Under the pieces are notes generated by a model that did not search any database, was not told the origin of the DNA, and was given only the letters and a program-made list of their open reading frames with translations. Of a stretch of DNA of 64,000 nt, positions 37,442-47,322 are shown in pieces; within the stretch, counting starts at the first letter, position 1, and each line of letters begins with the position of its first letter. Both the position numbers and the translations under genes were made by a program. This stretch comes from Methylobacterium fujisawaense (lineage in GTDB: Bacteria; Pseudomonadota; Alphaproteobacteria; Rhizobiales; Beijerinckiaceae): positions 310,001 through 374,000 of the forward strand of contig NZ_JACJIM010000002.1 in assembly GCF_014138435.1 (NCBI RefSeq), read 5' to 3'.

Positions 37442-39028
37442 ATGCGCCTGCGTCGGCGCGACTGGCTGGCCGGCGCGATGGCCCTCTCGGCCGTGCCGCC
37501 CGCCCGCGCGGCCGAGGCGCTCTACCGCCGCGGCAACGACGCCGATCCCGAGACCCTCGACCCGCACCGCTCGTCCACGGTCGCGGAGGCGCATATCCTG
37601 CGCGACCTCGGCGACGGGCTGCTCACCTACGACAATTGCGGCGCCATCATCCCGGGCGCCGCACGCGCCTGGACCGTCTCGGACGACGGCGCGACCCTGC
37701 ATTTCGACCTGCGGCCCGACGGTCGCTGGTCGAATGGCGAGCCGGTCACCGCGGCGGATTTCGTCTACTCGCTCCGCCGGATGCTCGATCCGGCCACGGC
37801 GGCGAAATACGCCGAGATCCTGTTCCCGATCCGCAACGCCGCCGCCGTGAACCGCGGCGAGAAGCCGGCCGACGCCCTGGGCGTGGTCGCGGAGGCGCCG
37901 CTGCGGCTCGCGATCACCCTGGAACAGCCGACGCCCTACATCCTGGAACTCCTCACCCATCAGACCGCCCTGCCGGTCCACCGCGCCTCGGTCGAACGCT
38001 ACGGCGACAGTTTCACCCGGCCGGGAAACCTCGTGACAAATGGGCCCTATCGGCTCGCCGACCGCGTGCCGGGCGGCGCCATCACGCTGGAGGCCAACCC
38101 GCACCATCCGGATGCGGCGAGCCTCGCGATCCGCCGGGTCGCCTTCCTGCCGACGCCCGACATCGCATCGGCCGTGCGCCGCTACGCCGCCGGCGAGATC
38201 GACTCGCTCTCCGACCTGCCCGTCGACCAGATCGCCGACCTGCGTCGCCGCTTCGGAACGCAGGTGGTGCTCGGACCCTTGCTGGGACTGGCGGCGCTGG
38301 TGGTGAACACCCGCAAGGCGCCGTTCTCGGACAGGCGCGTCCGACAGGCGCTGTCGCTCGTGATCGACCGGGAATACTTGGCCGACGGGCTCAACAGCGG
38401 CACCATGAGTCCCGCCTATTCCCTGTGTCCGCCCGGCCTCGACAATTACCGGACGCCGCCCGAGACCGAGGGCCGCCGCGGCCTGCCGATCGACCACGAG
38501 GCGGAGGCGCGCCGACTGCTCGCCGAAGCGGGCTTCGGCCCGGACCGCCCCCTCACCCTGGAGTACCGGTTCAACATCAGCGACAACAACCGCACCGTCG
38601 CGGTGGCGCTCGGCGACATGTGGCGCGACCTCGGGATCAGGACCCGCTTCGTCTACACCGACGCCAAGACGCATTTCGCCCATCTGCGCGACGGCGGCGA
38701 TTTCGACGTCGCCCGCATGAGCTGGCTCGCCGATTATTCAGACCCGCAGAACTTCCTGTTCCTGCTCCAGAGCGGAAATGACGGCATGAATGCCGGCCAT
38801 TGGTCGGATGCCGCCTACGACACCCTGATGGCGCAGGCGGCCGCCGAGCGCGACCTCACCCGGCGGGCCGGCCTGCTCTACGACGCGGAGGCCATCGCCC
38901 TGCGCGAACTGCCCTGGATCCCGCTGATGCATTACCGCTCCAAGGCGCTGATCGCGCCGCGGCTGCATGGCTACCATCCGAACCTGCGCAACGCCGCGCC
39001 GACGCGGTTCCTGAGGCTCGACGCGTGA
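37442..39028 (+). CDS. Peptide-type ABC transporter substrate-binding protein (OppA/DppA-like)
   Basis: Family 5 periplasmic binding protein, 528 residues. A Tat/Sec-like leader MRLRRRDWLAGAMALSAVPP ends at ARAAEA. RRGNDADPETLDPHRSSTVA, NGEPVTAADFVYSLRRMLDP and NLVTNGPYRLADRVPGGAIT are typical. Such proteins bind oligopeptides, but also nickel, sugars or opines. The gene overlaps the next permease by GTGA. No ATPase gene follows the permeases. Confidence 0.88.
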   Translation: MRLRRRDWLAGAMALSAVPPARAAEALYRRGNDADPETLDPHRSSTVAEAHILRDLGDGLLTYDNCGAIIPGAARAWTVSDDGATLHFDLRPDGRWSNGEPVTAADFVYSLRRMLDPATAAKYAEILFPIRNAAAVNRGEKPADALGVVAEAPLRLAITLEQPTPYILELLTHQTALPVHRASVERYGDSFTRPGNLVTNGPYRLADRVPGGAITLEANPHHPDAASLAIRRVAFLPTPDIASAVRRYAAGEIDSLSDLPVDQIADLRRRFGTQVVLGPLLGLAALVVNTRKAPFSDRRVRQALSLVIDREYLADGLNSGTMSPAYSLCPPGLDNYRTPPETEGRRGLPIDHEAEARRLLAEAGFGPDRPLTLEYRFNISDNNRTVAVALGDMWRDLGIRTRFVYTDAKTHFAHLRDGGDFDVARMSWLADYSDPQNFLFLLQSGNDGMNAGHWSDAAYDTLMAQAAAERDLTRRAGLLYDAEAIALRELPWIPLMHYRSKALIAPRLHGYHPNLRNAAPTRFLRLDA

Positions 39029-39948
39029 TCCGCTTCATCCTGCGCCGCCTCCTGCAGGCGGTGCCGACGCTGCTCGCCGTGGTGACCGTCAGCTTCTTCC
39101 TGATGCGGCTGGCCCCGGGCGGACCGTTCGACCTGGAGCGGCCGCTGGCGCCCGCCGCCATGGAGAACCTGCGCCGGGTCTACGGCCTCGACCGGCCGCT
39201 CGTCGCGCAGTTCGGCAGCTATCTCGCGGCGCTGGTGCGGGGCGACCTGGGCCCCTCCTTCTCGTTCCGCGACCAGAGCGTCCTCGATCTGATCGCCCGG
39301 GGCCTCCCGGTTTCCGCGACGCTGGGCGCCCTCGCCCTCGTGCTGGCCACGGCGCTCGGCGTCGGGCTCGGGATCGCGGCGGCGCTCCGGCGCGGCGGCG
39401 TCGTCGATCGGCTCCTGGGCGTCGGTGCGGCCCTGACCCTCTCGCTGCCGAGCTTCGTGGTCGCGCCCCTGCTCCAGATCGCCTTCGGGCTGACGCTGCG
39501 CTGGCTGCCGCTGGGAGGCTGGAACGACGGCGCCCCGAGCCACCTGGTCCTGCCGGTCGTGACGCTGGCCCTGCCGCAGGTCGGTGCCCTGGCCCGGCTG
39601 ACCCGGACCTCGCTGGCCGAGACCCTGCGGACGCAGCCGGTCCGCACCATGCGCAGCCTCGGCCTGCCGCCGGCCCGCGTCACCCGCCACGCCTTGCGGG
39701 GCGCGCTCCTCCCGGTTGTGGCCTATCTCGGGCCGCTGGCCGCGTCCCTGCTCACCGGCTCGGTGGTGGTGGAGACGATCTTCGGCCTGCCGGGGATCGG
39801 CCGCTACTTCGTCGAGGGCGCGCTCAACCGGGACTACACGCTGGTGATGGGCACGGTGCTGCTGGTCGCCGGACTGGTCATCGCCCTCAACCTCGCCGCC
39901 GACCTCGCCTGCGCATGGCTCGACCCGCGCCTCCGGGCGGCGTCGTGA
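39025..39948 (+). CDS. Peptide-type ABC transporter permease (OppB/DppB-like)
   Basis: 307 residues, GTG start at 39025 overlapping the binding-protein stop. The N-terminal signature IRFILRRLLQAVPTLLAVVT and PGGPFDLERPLAPAAMENLR are typical of DppB/OppB. Several transmembrane helices follow, with the EAA loop RTMRSLGLPPARVTRHALRG and GSVVVETIFGLPGIGRYFVE. Works with the next permease to form the channel. Confidence 0.9.
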   Translation: MIRFILRRLLQAVPTLLAVVTVSFFLMRLAPGGPFDLERPLAPAAMENLRRVYGLDRPLVAQFGSYLAALVRGDLGPSFSFRDQSVLDLIARGLPVSATLGALALVLATALGVGLGIAAALRRGGVVDRLLGVGAALTLSLPSFVVAPLLQIAFGLTLRWLPLGGWNDGAPSHLVLPVVTLALPQVGALARLTRTSLAETLRTQPVRTMRSLGLPPARVTRHALRGALLPVVAYLGPLAASLLTGSVVVETIFGLPGIGRYFVEGALNRDYTLVMGTVLLVAGLVIALNLAADLACAWLDPRLRAAS

Positions 39949-41048
39949 CCATCACCGCCGCGGCTCCGGGGCCGGCCCGGCGCGCCGTTCTCCGCTTCGC
40001 CCGGGAACGCACCGCCATGGCGGCCCTCGCCGTGCTGATCCTGATCGCCCTCGCCTGCCTGATCGGTCAGGGGCTCACCGGCCACGATCCCGAGCGCGCC
40101 TATCCGGACCTGCGTCAGCTCCCGGCCGGCCTCACCGCACAGCCCGATGCCGAGCATCTCCGGCCGGCGCTTGAGCGCCTCGCCTTCCGGATGCGGGTCC
40201 GGCTCGACGCAGTCGCACGCGACGGCGACACGCTGCGGCTCACCCTCGGGTCCGACGCGGGCGTCGATCGGCGCAGTCTGGCCTACCTGCCGCGCTCGGC
40301 GCTCTTCGGATCCCCCGACATCCTGGACGAGCGCGACGGCGGTCGGAGCCTCGTCGTCGCGGTGCCGATCCGGCGCCTGCACTTCCTCCTCGGCACCGAC
40401 ATCCAGGGCCGCGACCTGCTGACCCGCTGCCTCGTCGCCGGCCGGATCTCGCTGGCGATCGGGCTCGCCGCCAGCCTCGTCGCCCTGCTCATCGGCGTCG
40501 CCTACGGTGCCACGGCGGGTTTCATCGGGGGCGCCGTCGATGCCGTGATGATGCGCGGCGTCGACGTGCTGTACGCCCTCCCCTTCGTGTTCTTCGTGAT
40601 CCTCCTGCTGGTGTTCTTCCGCCCGAGCCTGCTGCTCATGCTGGTGGCGATCGCCGCGGTGGAATGGCTCGACATGGCCCGGGTGGTGCGCGCCGTGACC
40701 CTGTCGCTGCGCGAGCGCGATTTCGTCCGCGCCGCACGGGCGCTCGGCCTCGGGACACCCCGCATCATCCTCCGGCACATCGTGCCCAACACCCTCGGTC
40801 CGGTGGCGGTGACCGCCACTCTGCTGGTGCCTCAGGTGATCCTGCTGGAGAGTTTCCTGTCCTTCCTCGGGCTCGGGGTGCAGGAGCCGCAGACGAGCTG
40901 GGGCGTCCTGATCGCCGAAGGCGCCCGTTCCATCGAGGGGGCGCCCCACATGCTCGCGGCCCCGGCCGCCTTCCTGATCGCGACCCTGGTGGCCCTCAAC
41001 CTGATCGGCGACGGCCTCGCGGACGCGCTGGACCCCCGCGGAGACTGA
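39945..41048 (+). CDS. Peptide-type ABC transporter permease (OppC/DppC-like)
   Basis: About 367 residues from GTG 39945, which overlaps the previous stop as GTGA; ATG 39915 is the alternative. An extended periplasmic insert (DPERAYPDLRQLPAGLTAQP up to RRLHFLLGTDIQGRDLLTRC) precedes the core. The core has GTDIQGRDLLTRCLVAGR, ARALGLGTPRIILRHIVPNT and LLESFLSFLGLGVQEPQTSW. Complete membrane unit with OppB, but the matching ATPases are not in the window. Confidence 0.88.
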   Translation: MTITAAAPGPARRAVLRFARERTAMAALAVLILIALACLIGQGLTGHDPERAYPDLRQLPAGLTAQPDAEHLRPALERLAFRMRVRLDAVARDGDTLRLTLGSDAGVDRRSLAYLPRSALFGSPDILDERDGGRSLVVAVPIRRLHFLLGTDIQGRDLLTRCLVAGRISLAIGLAASLVALLIGVAYGATAGFIGGAVDAVMMRGVDVLYALPFVFFVILLLVFFRPSLLLMLVAIAAVEWLDMARVVRAVTLSLRERDFVRAARALGLGTPRIILRHIVPNTLGPVAVTATLLVPQVILLESFLSFLGLGVQEPQTSWGVLIAEGARSIEGAPHMLAAPAAFLIATLVALNLIGDGLADALDPRGD

Positions 41049-41073
41049 TGCCGCGGTCGGCGGCTTCCTCGAC

Positions 41074-42030
41074 TCAGCCCAGCTGCCGGATCGGGGCACC
41101 GGCGAGCCAGGCTTCGATGTCCTCGACGGCCTGGGTGAAGAACGTCCGGTAATTGTTGCGCGACACGTAGCCGAGATGCGGCAATGCCAGCACGTTCGGC
41201 AGGCGGCGGAACGGGCTGTCGGCTGGCAGCGGCTCGGTCTGGAAGACGTCGAGGCCCGCGCCGGCGATCCAGCCCTCGTCCAGGGCCCGCACCAGGGCGT
41301 CCTGATCGATGATCGGCGCCCGTGAGGTGTTCACGAGGAACGCGTCGCGCCGCATGCGGCGCAACTCGGCCGGCCCCAGGAGGCCGCGCGTCCTATCGCC
41401 CAGCACGAGGTGGATCGTGACGATATCGCTCGCCTCCAGCAGCGCCTCCTTCGAGGCTGCCCGCTCGACCCCCGCGGCGGCCGCGCGGGCCTCATCGAGG
41501 TTCGGGCTCCAGGCGATCACCCGCATGCCGAAGGATCGCCCGATCTGGGCCACCCGCGTCCCGATCTTGCCGAGCCCGAGAATGCCGAGGGTCGCGCCCG
41601 CGAGATCGGTTCCGATCGTGCTCTGCCAGGGCCCCCCCTCGCGCATGGCCCGGCCCTCCGACGCCACGTGACGCGCCAGTCCAAGGATCAGCGCCCAGGT
41701 CAGCTCCGTCGGCGGCGTGGGACTCGAATCCGTGCCGCAGACGACCACGTTGCGCGCCCGGGCGGCCGCAAGGTCGATCGCGAGGTTGCGCATGCCGCTG
41801 GTGACGAGCAGCTGAAGCCGGGGCAGCCGCTCCAGCAGGGCTGCGGGGAACGGCGTGCGCTCCCGCATGATCACAAGGATCTCCGCCTGCGCGATCCGCG
41901 CCACGAGGGCATCCGCATCCGGAATGTGCTCGGCGATGGCCGAGACGGCGACGTGATCGGCGAGGCGAGTCCAGTCTGTGAGCGCGAGGGCTGCCTGCTG
42001 GTAATCGTCGAGGATGAGGCAGGTGCGCAT
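41074..42030 (-). CDS. D-2-hydroxyacid dehydrogenase (NAD-dependent)
   Basis: 318 residues. The Rossmann motif GLGKIGTRV starts at 152. The catalytic residues are Arg237 (NTSRAP), Glu266 (DVFQTEPLP) and His285 (LPHLGYVS). It reduces a 2-keto acid to a D-2-hydroxy acid or the reverse; the substrate is unspecified. It is convergent with the OppC gene and on the same strand as the DhaK-ABC operon, but 237 bases separate them, so a separate promoter is likely. Confidence 0.87.
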   Translation of the reverse strand: MRTCLILDDYQQAALALTDWTRLADHVAVSAIAEHIPDADALVARIAQAEILVIMRERTPFPAALLERLPRLQLLVTSGMRNLAIDLAAARARNVVVCGTDSSPTPPTELTWALILGLARHVASEGRAMREGGPWQSTIGTDLAGATLGILGLGKIGTRVAQIGRSFGMRVIAWSPNLDEARAAAAGVERAASKEALLEASDIVTIHLVLGDRTRGLLGPAELRRMRRDAFLVNTSRAPIIDQDALVRALDEGWIAGAGLDVFQTEPLPADSPFRRLPNVLALPHLGYVSRNNYRTFFTQAVEDIEAWLAGAPIRQLG

Positions 42031-42267
42031 GGCGATGGGGTAGGCCTCGGTGGGCAGAGCGTCAACGAAGTCCGATCGATGACACGACGTCGGCTCTTCG
42101 AAACTGCGCCGCGGTCAAGCGAGCCCGTCACGCCACGACCGCGCCGTCCAGCCCGGAGCCCGGGATCGACCAGGCCTTCGGGGCGGGCGGCCAGTATGAG
42201 AGATCCCCCCTGTCGGGGCTCGCCCGACATTCGGCCGGCGGGATCACGGAGGAGACGCGGACGGCTC

Positions 42268-43896
42268 CTAGGTCTCGGCCAATGCTGCGAACGCCACGGC
42301 GACGCCGGCGGCGCCGGGATCCTGAATACCGACGAGATCGCCCATAGCCAGGTAGCTCGAGCGGCCGGCGCCGGCGCGGGTCATGCGGGCCGTGGCTTCG
42401 GCACCGGCTCGGGCCGCCGCCGCGGCGGCGGTCAGGTCTCCACTCCTCAGGGCCTCGACGGCGGGAATCAGCGCGTCGAGCAGGGTGCGGTCGCCGGCCT
42501 GAGCGCCGCCATGGCTCTGGACGCGCGCGACGCCCTGCCCGAGCGCCATGGGCCATGCGGCCCCGTCGGCAAGGGCCGAGGCCGTCGCGGCGAAGAAGAT
42601 CGAGCCGAGCACACCGCTCGAGCCGCCGACGGCGCGGCCGATCCGCTCGGCCAGGGCCCGGCACAGGGCGGCCGGATCGGCCAGCGGCAGTCGGTCGAAC
42701 TCAGCCCGTACGGCGCGCGCGGCCCCCGCGAAGGTTGTCCCAGCATCGCCATCGCCGATCTTGGCATCGAGACCGTTGAGGGTCTCCTCAGCCTCGATCA
42801 GCGCCTTTGTGACGGCAGCGATGCGAGCCCCCGTGACGGCGTCGTGCGACGGTGTGAAAGTCTCACCCGCGAGCCCCTCCGGCACCGGCCGTAGGATCGG
42901 CGGCGCGATCCGGACTGCCGCCGGCCAGGCCGCGACCGGCACGGGCTCCGACAGGGCCCGCTCCAGCGCATCGTCGAGCGGGAGGACCGACAGCGAGGCG
43001 CCGTGCATGTCCAGCGCCGTCATCAGCGGCGCCGGACCGAGCAGCAGACGGACGCGCCGGCCCAGATCGGTGGCGAGCACCGCCCGCGTGAGGATCTGCA
43101 TCTCCAGGGCTGAGGCGGAGCCGAGATTGTTCACAAGGAGGGCCAGACGGTCGGCACCCGCGATCGCCCGCGAAAGCCTGTCGGCCATCATGTGGGCGAG
43201 ATCGCTGGCCCTCGGCAGGGTGATGCGTTCCACGCCCGGCTCCCCGTGGATGCCGAGGCCGAGCTCGGCCTGACCCTCCGCCAATCGCTCGCTGCGCGGC
43301 GAACCGGGGATCGTGCAGGTCGAGACTGCGATGCCGAGCGACTTCGCCGCTTCGGCCGCCCGGCGGGCGAGCGCCGCAACGGTTTCGAGCGATTCCCCGG
43401 CTTCCGCAGCATGACCCGCCGCCTTGTGGACGAACAGCGTTCCGGCGACGCCGCGCGGCTGCTTGGCGTCCGGCAGGGCGATGTCGTCGGCGACGATCAC
43501 GGTCTCGACCTTATGGCCCAGCGCCCGGGCCCGCTCGGCGGCGAGACCGAAATTCAGCCGGTCGCCCGCATAGTTCTTGATGACGAGCAGGCAGCCGGCC
43601 GGTCCCGTCACCGCGAGGATCCCGGCCAGCACCGCGTCGACGCTCGGCGAGGCGAAGACGTCCCCGCAGACGGCCGCGCTCAGCAGACCCGGCCCGACGA
43701 AACCGGCATGGGCCGGCTCGTGACCGGAGCCGCCACCGGAAACCACAGCGACCTTTCCGGGCTCCGGTACGGCGCGCAGGATCACGCGGATCCCGGGATC
43801 GCCCTCGAGCCGCGCAAGGCGCCCGCCGCTGGCTGCCAGCAGGCCGTCGAGGGCGTCGTTGACCAGGGTTGCGCGGGCGTCGATGACATGGGCCAT
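42268..43896 (-). CDS. Dihydroxyacetone-kinase-family protein (DhaK-DhaL fusion)
   Basis: Single-chain ATP-dependent kinase of the DAK family, 542 residues from ATG 43896. DhaK part: VVSGGGSGHEPAHAGFVGPG, KNYAGDRLNFG, and His217 in LGLGIHGEPG, the residue that binds the carbonyl substrate covalently. DhaL part after about 350: ETLNGLDAKIGDGDAGTTFA and the tail RSSYLAMGDLVGIQDPGAAG. Members phosphorylate dihydroxyacetone or tetruloses such as erythrulose. Its place after a sugar importer suggests it phosphorylates the imported sugar or its oxidation product. Confidence 0.88.
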   Translation of the reverse strand: MAHVIDARATLVNDALDGLLAASGGRLARLEGDPGIRVILRAVPEPGKVAVVSGGGSGHEPAHAGFVGPGLLSAAVCGDVFASPSVDAVLAGILAVTGPAGCLLVIKNYAGDRLNFGLAAERARALGHKVETVIVADDIALPDAKQPRGVAGTLFVHKAAGHAAEAGESLETVAALARRAAEAAKSLGIAVSTCTIPGSPRSERLAEGQAELGLGIHGEPGVERITLPRASDLAHMMADRLSRAIAGADRLALLVNNLGSASALEMQILTRAVLATDLGRRVRLLLGPAPLMTALDMHGASLSVLPLDDALERALSEPVPVAAWPAAVRIAPPILRPVPEGLAGETFTPSHDAVTGARIAAVTKALIEAEETLNGLDAKIGDGDAGTTFAGAARAVRAEFDRLPLADPAALCRALAERIGRAVGGSSGVLGSIFFAATASALADGAAWPMALGQGVARVQSHGGAQAGDRTLLDALIPAVEALRSGDLTAAAAAARAGAEATARMTRAGAGRSSYLAMGDLVGIQDPGAAGVAVAFAALAET

Positions 43897-44028
43897 GGCG
43901 TGACCTTCGATGGGGCGGTCACCGATTCTGGGTCGGCGGATCCGCACGCAGTGTCGGCGCAATCCGGTCGCCCAGGCAACGGCCTCGTCACGCCGTTCGC
44001 GATGATGGAGGCGTCGAGCCGGCCTCCG

Positions 44029-44967
44029 TCACTCCTTCACGGCGCCTGTGAGCGCCGACACGTAGTACTCGACGAAGAACGAGTAGAGGATCACCAGCGG
44101 GAGCGAGCCGAGCAGCGCGCCGGCCATCAGCGAACCCCACTTGTAGACGTCGCCGTCCACGAACTCGCTCACGACGGCGATGGGCACCGTCTTGTTCTGT
44201 GTCGAGGACAGGAAGGTCAGCGCGTAGATGAACTCGTTCCAGCACAGCGTCAGAGAGAAGATCCCGGCCGAGATCAGCCCCGGGAAGGCCAGCGGCAGGA
44301 TGACCTTGGTTAGGATCTGCCACCGGCTGGCGCCGTCCATCAGCGCGCATTCCTCCAGCTCGTACGGGATGGTCTTGAAGTAGCCCATCAGGAGCCACGT
44401 CGAGAACGGGATCAGGATCGTCGGGTAGGCGAGGATGAGGGCGATCGGCGAGTCGAACAGGCCGTAGGCCTGCACGATCGTGGCCAGCGGGATGAACAGG
44501 ATCGAGGGCGGCACGAGGTAGGCGAGGAAGATCGCCGCGCCGACCCAGCCTGCACCCCGGTAGCGCACGCGGACGCAGGCATAGGCGGCGAGCACGCTGG
44601 CGAACAACGACAGCACGGTCGCCGCCACCGACACGTACATCGTGTTCCAGAGCCAGCGCGGATACTGCGTCTCGAACAGCAGCTTGTGGATGTGCTTGAA
44701 CGTCGGATCCACGACCCAGAACGGGTTGAACCGCTCCATGTCGATCAGCTGCTCGTCCGGTTTGATGGCCGTCAGCGCCATCCAGTAGAACGGGAACAGC
44801 AGCACGGCGAGGATGACGAGGAGCGGCAGGTAGGTGGTCACGAGCCGCCGGGGCAGGCGCTCGAGATAGGCCATCCCCTCCGAATTGTCGGTGAGCCCGG
44901 TCGGCCGCGCCTCCATCACGGGGGCGAGATGCGGGTCGACGTGGGCGGGCGGTGCGGGCGCGCTCAT
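44029..44967 (-). CDS. Sugar ABC transporter permease (MalG/UgpE-like)
   Basis: 312 residues from ATG 44967, which overlaps the previous permease stop as ATGA. It has transmembrane helices, the EAA loop EECALMDGASRWQILTKVIL, PLAFPGLISAGIFSLTLCWN and the typical C-terminal FFVEYYVSALTGAVKE. Second membrane subunit of the carbohydrate importer CUT1 type. It precedes the DAK gene by about 130 bases. Confidence 0.9.
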   Translation of the reverse strand: MSAPAPPAHVDPHLAPVMEARPTGLTDNSEGMAYLERLPRRLVTTYLPLLVILAVLLFPFYWMALTAIKPDEQLIDMERFNPFWVVDPTFKHIHKLLFETQYPRWLWNTMYVSVAATVLSLFASVLAAYACVRVRYRGAGWVGAAIFLAYLVPPSILFIPLATIVQAYGLFDSPIALILAYPTILIPFSTWLLMGYFKTIPYELEECALMDGASRWQILTKVILPLAFPGLISAGIFSLTLCWNEFIYALTFLSSTQNKTVPIAVVSEFVDGDVYKWGSLMAGALLGSLPLVILYSFFVEYYVSALTGAVKE

Positions 44968-45920
44968 CGGTCGGACTCCCCGGCCTGCCAAGCCCGGCGC
45001 TGCAGGCCGAACCACGAGATTCCGATGGCCGCGAGCAGGAACGGCACCATGGCGGTGGCGATGGCGGCGCCCTCCCCCAGGGTCCCCGAGAGGATGCCCC
45101 GCTGGTACGAGAGCGTCGCCATCAGGTGCGTGGCGTTGACCGGTCCGCCGCGGGTCATGGCCCAGATCAGCTGGAAATCGGTGAAGGTGAACAGCACCGA
45201 GAAGGTCATCACCACGGCGATGATCGGTGTCAGCAGCGGAAGCGTGATCCGCGAGAAGATCTGCCAGTTCGAGGCGCCGTCGAGGGTCGCGGCCTCGTAG
45301 AGGGACGGCGAGACCGTCTGCAGGCCGGCGAGCAGCGTGATGGCAATGAACGGCACGCCCCGCCAGATATTGGCGAAGATCACGCAGGCTCGCGCCATCG
45401 CCGGATCACCGAGGAAGTCGATGTTGCCGTCGATGACGCCGAGATGGCGCAAGGACCAGGATATGATCGAGAACTGACTGTCGAAGATCCACCAGAACGC
45501 GATGGCCGAGAGCACGGTAGGGACCACGAACGGGATCAGCACGATCGAGCGGATGATCGCCTTGAACGGCATGTTCTTGTTGAGCAGCAGGGCGAGATAG
45601 AGCCCGATGCCGAACTTCACCACCGAGGCCACCGCCGTGTAGAGGCAGGTGTTGAACACCGAGAGCCAGAAGACGTCGTCGTCCCAGAGCCACGCGTAGT
45701 TCTCCAGGCCGATGAACACGCCTTCGCGACCGATCCGCGCGTTGGTGAAGGACAGCCAGATGCCCTTCAGGAGCGGATAGGCCAGGAACAGGCCGAGGAT
45801 CAGCGCCGTCGGCAGCATGAACCAGAAGCCCGCCCAGCCGCGGCTCGCGCGCAGGCGCTGCCAGCCCGAGCGGATCGGGACAGCGACTGGCGCCGGCTCT
45901 GTCAGTGCGGAATGCGCCAT
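44964..45920 (-). CDS. Sugar ABC transporter permease (MalF/UgpA-like)
   Basis: 318 residues. Helices begin at GWAGFWFMLPTALILGLFLA. CUT1 landmarks are GLENYAWLWDDDVFWLSVFN, PFVVPTVLSAIAFWWIFDSQ and the EAA loop YEAATLDGASNWQIFSRITL. First membrane subunit; overlaps the second by four bases and follows the binding-protein gene by 23. Confidence 0.9.
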   Translation of the reverse strand: MAHSALTEPAPVAVPIRSGWQRLRASRGWAGFWFMLPTALILGLFLAYPLLKGIWLSFTNARIGREGVFIGLENYAWLWDDDVFWLSVFNTCLYTAVASVVKFGIGLYLALLLNKNMPFKAIIRSIVLIPFVVPTVLSAIAFWWIFDSQFSIISWSLRHLGVIDGNIDFLGDPAMARACVIFANIWRGVPFIAITLLAGLQTVSPSLYEAATLDGASNWQIFSRITLPLLTPIIAVVMTFSVLFTFTDFQLIWAMTRGGPVNATHLMATLSYQRGILSGTLGEGAAIATAMVPFLLAAIGISWFGLQRRAWQAGESDR

Positions 45921-45943
45921 GGTCTCGCCTCCGGCAGCCGCGC

Positions 45944-47251
45944 TCAGGTGTTCCGGAAGATGCGGGTCGCTGCGCGTTCAGCGTTCTTGATCGCGCCCTT
46001 CACGTCCTCACGGCCGGTGCAGTGGCTCGCGAACATGTCGACGATCACGAAGTCGGCGAGCACCGCGGCGATGCGCTCGCTGACCGGTGCGAGGCCGCCA
46101 GCCGCGAGGGAGCGCCGGCCGGCCTCGGCGAAGACCGCGTTCTTCGGGTCGCTCGTCCAGATCGGGTTCTTGGGGTAGTTCGACAGCGGCTCGCACAGGT
46201 AGCCTTGCGCAGCTTCGAGCCAGGGATTGTAGTTCGCTGCCTCCATCATGAAGCTGATGAAGGCCTTACAGGCGTTCGGCGCCTTCGAGTACTTGAAGGC
46301 CAGGATCGGGAAGGCGAGCTGGAACTCGGTGGGCTTGCCGGCGGGTCCGATCGGCCAGACGGCGTGGTCCATGTCCTCGGCGAGCTTCGGGTTGTCCTTC
46401 TTGGCCGCGGCGTAGATCGAGATGCCGTTGTTGGTGAGGTATAGGTCGCCGGCGAGGAACGCCTTGTTGTTCGACGAGTCGTTCCACGACACCGTGCCGG
46501 GCACGAAGGTCTCGTAGAGGGATTTGACGTATTCCAGCGCCTTGGCGGTCTCGGGCGAGTTGATCACGATCTTCTCGTTGGCGTCCACGAGGTTGGCGCC
46601 GTGGGACCAGAGGGCCCAGTGGCACCACGTGTTGCCGTCGCCCGTGGCGTGACCCAGCGCGAAGCCCGCCGGCGTGTTGTTCTTCTTCAGGCCCCGACAG
46701 AGTTCGAGGAATCCGGCCGTGTCGGTGGGGAACTTGTCGAAACCGGCCTTCTTCATCGCCGAGATGCGGTAGTTCGGATAGCCGCCGTTGAAGGCGACGG
46801 GGATCGCGATCCACTTGCCCTTGACCTTGCCGTAGGCCTCCGCCGACGGGAACCAGGGCCCGTATTTCTTGGCGAGCGCGTCCGCCACGTCCTCCAGCGG
46901 CAGGCACTTGTCGGGGAAGAGTGCCGGGAACGAGAACAGGCCCCAGACCATGTCGGGGCCCTGTCCGGTATTGGCGGCCACCGATGCCTTGGGCTGGATG
47001 TCGTCGAAGGATTCGTTGGTCACCGTGACCTTGACGCCCGTCGCCTTGGTGAAGGCGTCGACCATCTTCATGAACGCCTCGTCCTCGCTCGGCACGAAGC
47101 GCTTCCAGCGCAGGAGCGACAGGCTGGCGCCGGGCTCGGGCTTCCACTCGGTGCTCTGCGCCCAGGCCCGGGCGAAGCCGAGGAGGTCGCCGCCGGCGAG
47201 GCCGGTCGCGGCGGCACCGGCGAGGAGGGAACGGCGGTCGAGAACGGGCAT
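45944..47251 (-). CDS. Sugar ABC transporter substrate-binding protein
   Basis: 435 residues. The twin-arginine-like leader MPVLDRRSLLAGAAATGLAG leads into a family 1 extracellular binding protein: FDDIQPKASVAANTGQGPDM, WIAIPVAFNGGYPNYRISAM and FLAGDLYLTNNGISIYAA. Aromatic residues in the cleft (for example the repeated Trp/Tyr in TWCHWALWSHGA) fit sugar binding. The exact sugar is unknown. Third gene from the end of the importer set, 71 bases after the ATPase gene. Confidence 0.88.
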   Translation of the reverse strand: MPVLDRRSLLAGAAATGLAGGDLLGFARAWAQSTEWKPEPGASLSLLRWKRFVPSEDEAFMKMVDAFTKATGVKVTVTNESFDDIQPKASVAANTGQGPDMVWGLFSFPALFPDKCLPLEDVADALAKKYGPWFPSAEAYGKVKGKWIAIPVAFNGGYPNYRISAMKKAGFDKFPTDTAGFLELCRGLKKNNTPAGFALGHATGDGNTWCHWALWSHGANLVDANEKIVINSPETAKALEYVKSLYETFVPGTVSWNDSSNNKAFLAGDLYLTNNGISIYAAAKKDNPKLAEDMDHAVWPIGPAGKPTEFQLAFPILAFKYSKAPNACKAFISFMMEAANYNPWLEAAQGYLCEPLSNYPKNPIWTSDPKNAVFAEAGRRSLAAGGLAPVSERIAAVLADFVIVDMFASHCTGREDVKGAIKNAERAATRIFRNT

Positions 47252-47322
47252 CGGTTCTTCTCCCTCAGTGAATCTGCTTCAGGTGCGCGCCGCGCGCGCG
47301 CCCGCATCGGCCCCGATGCAGG

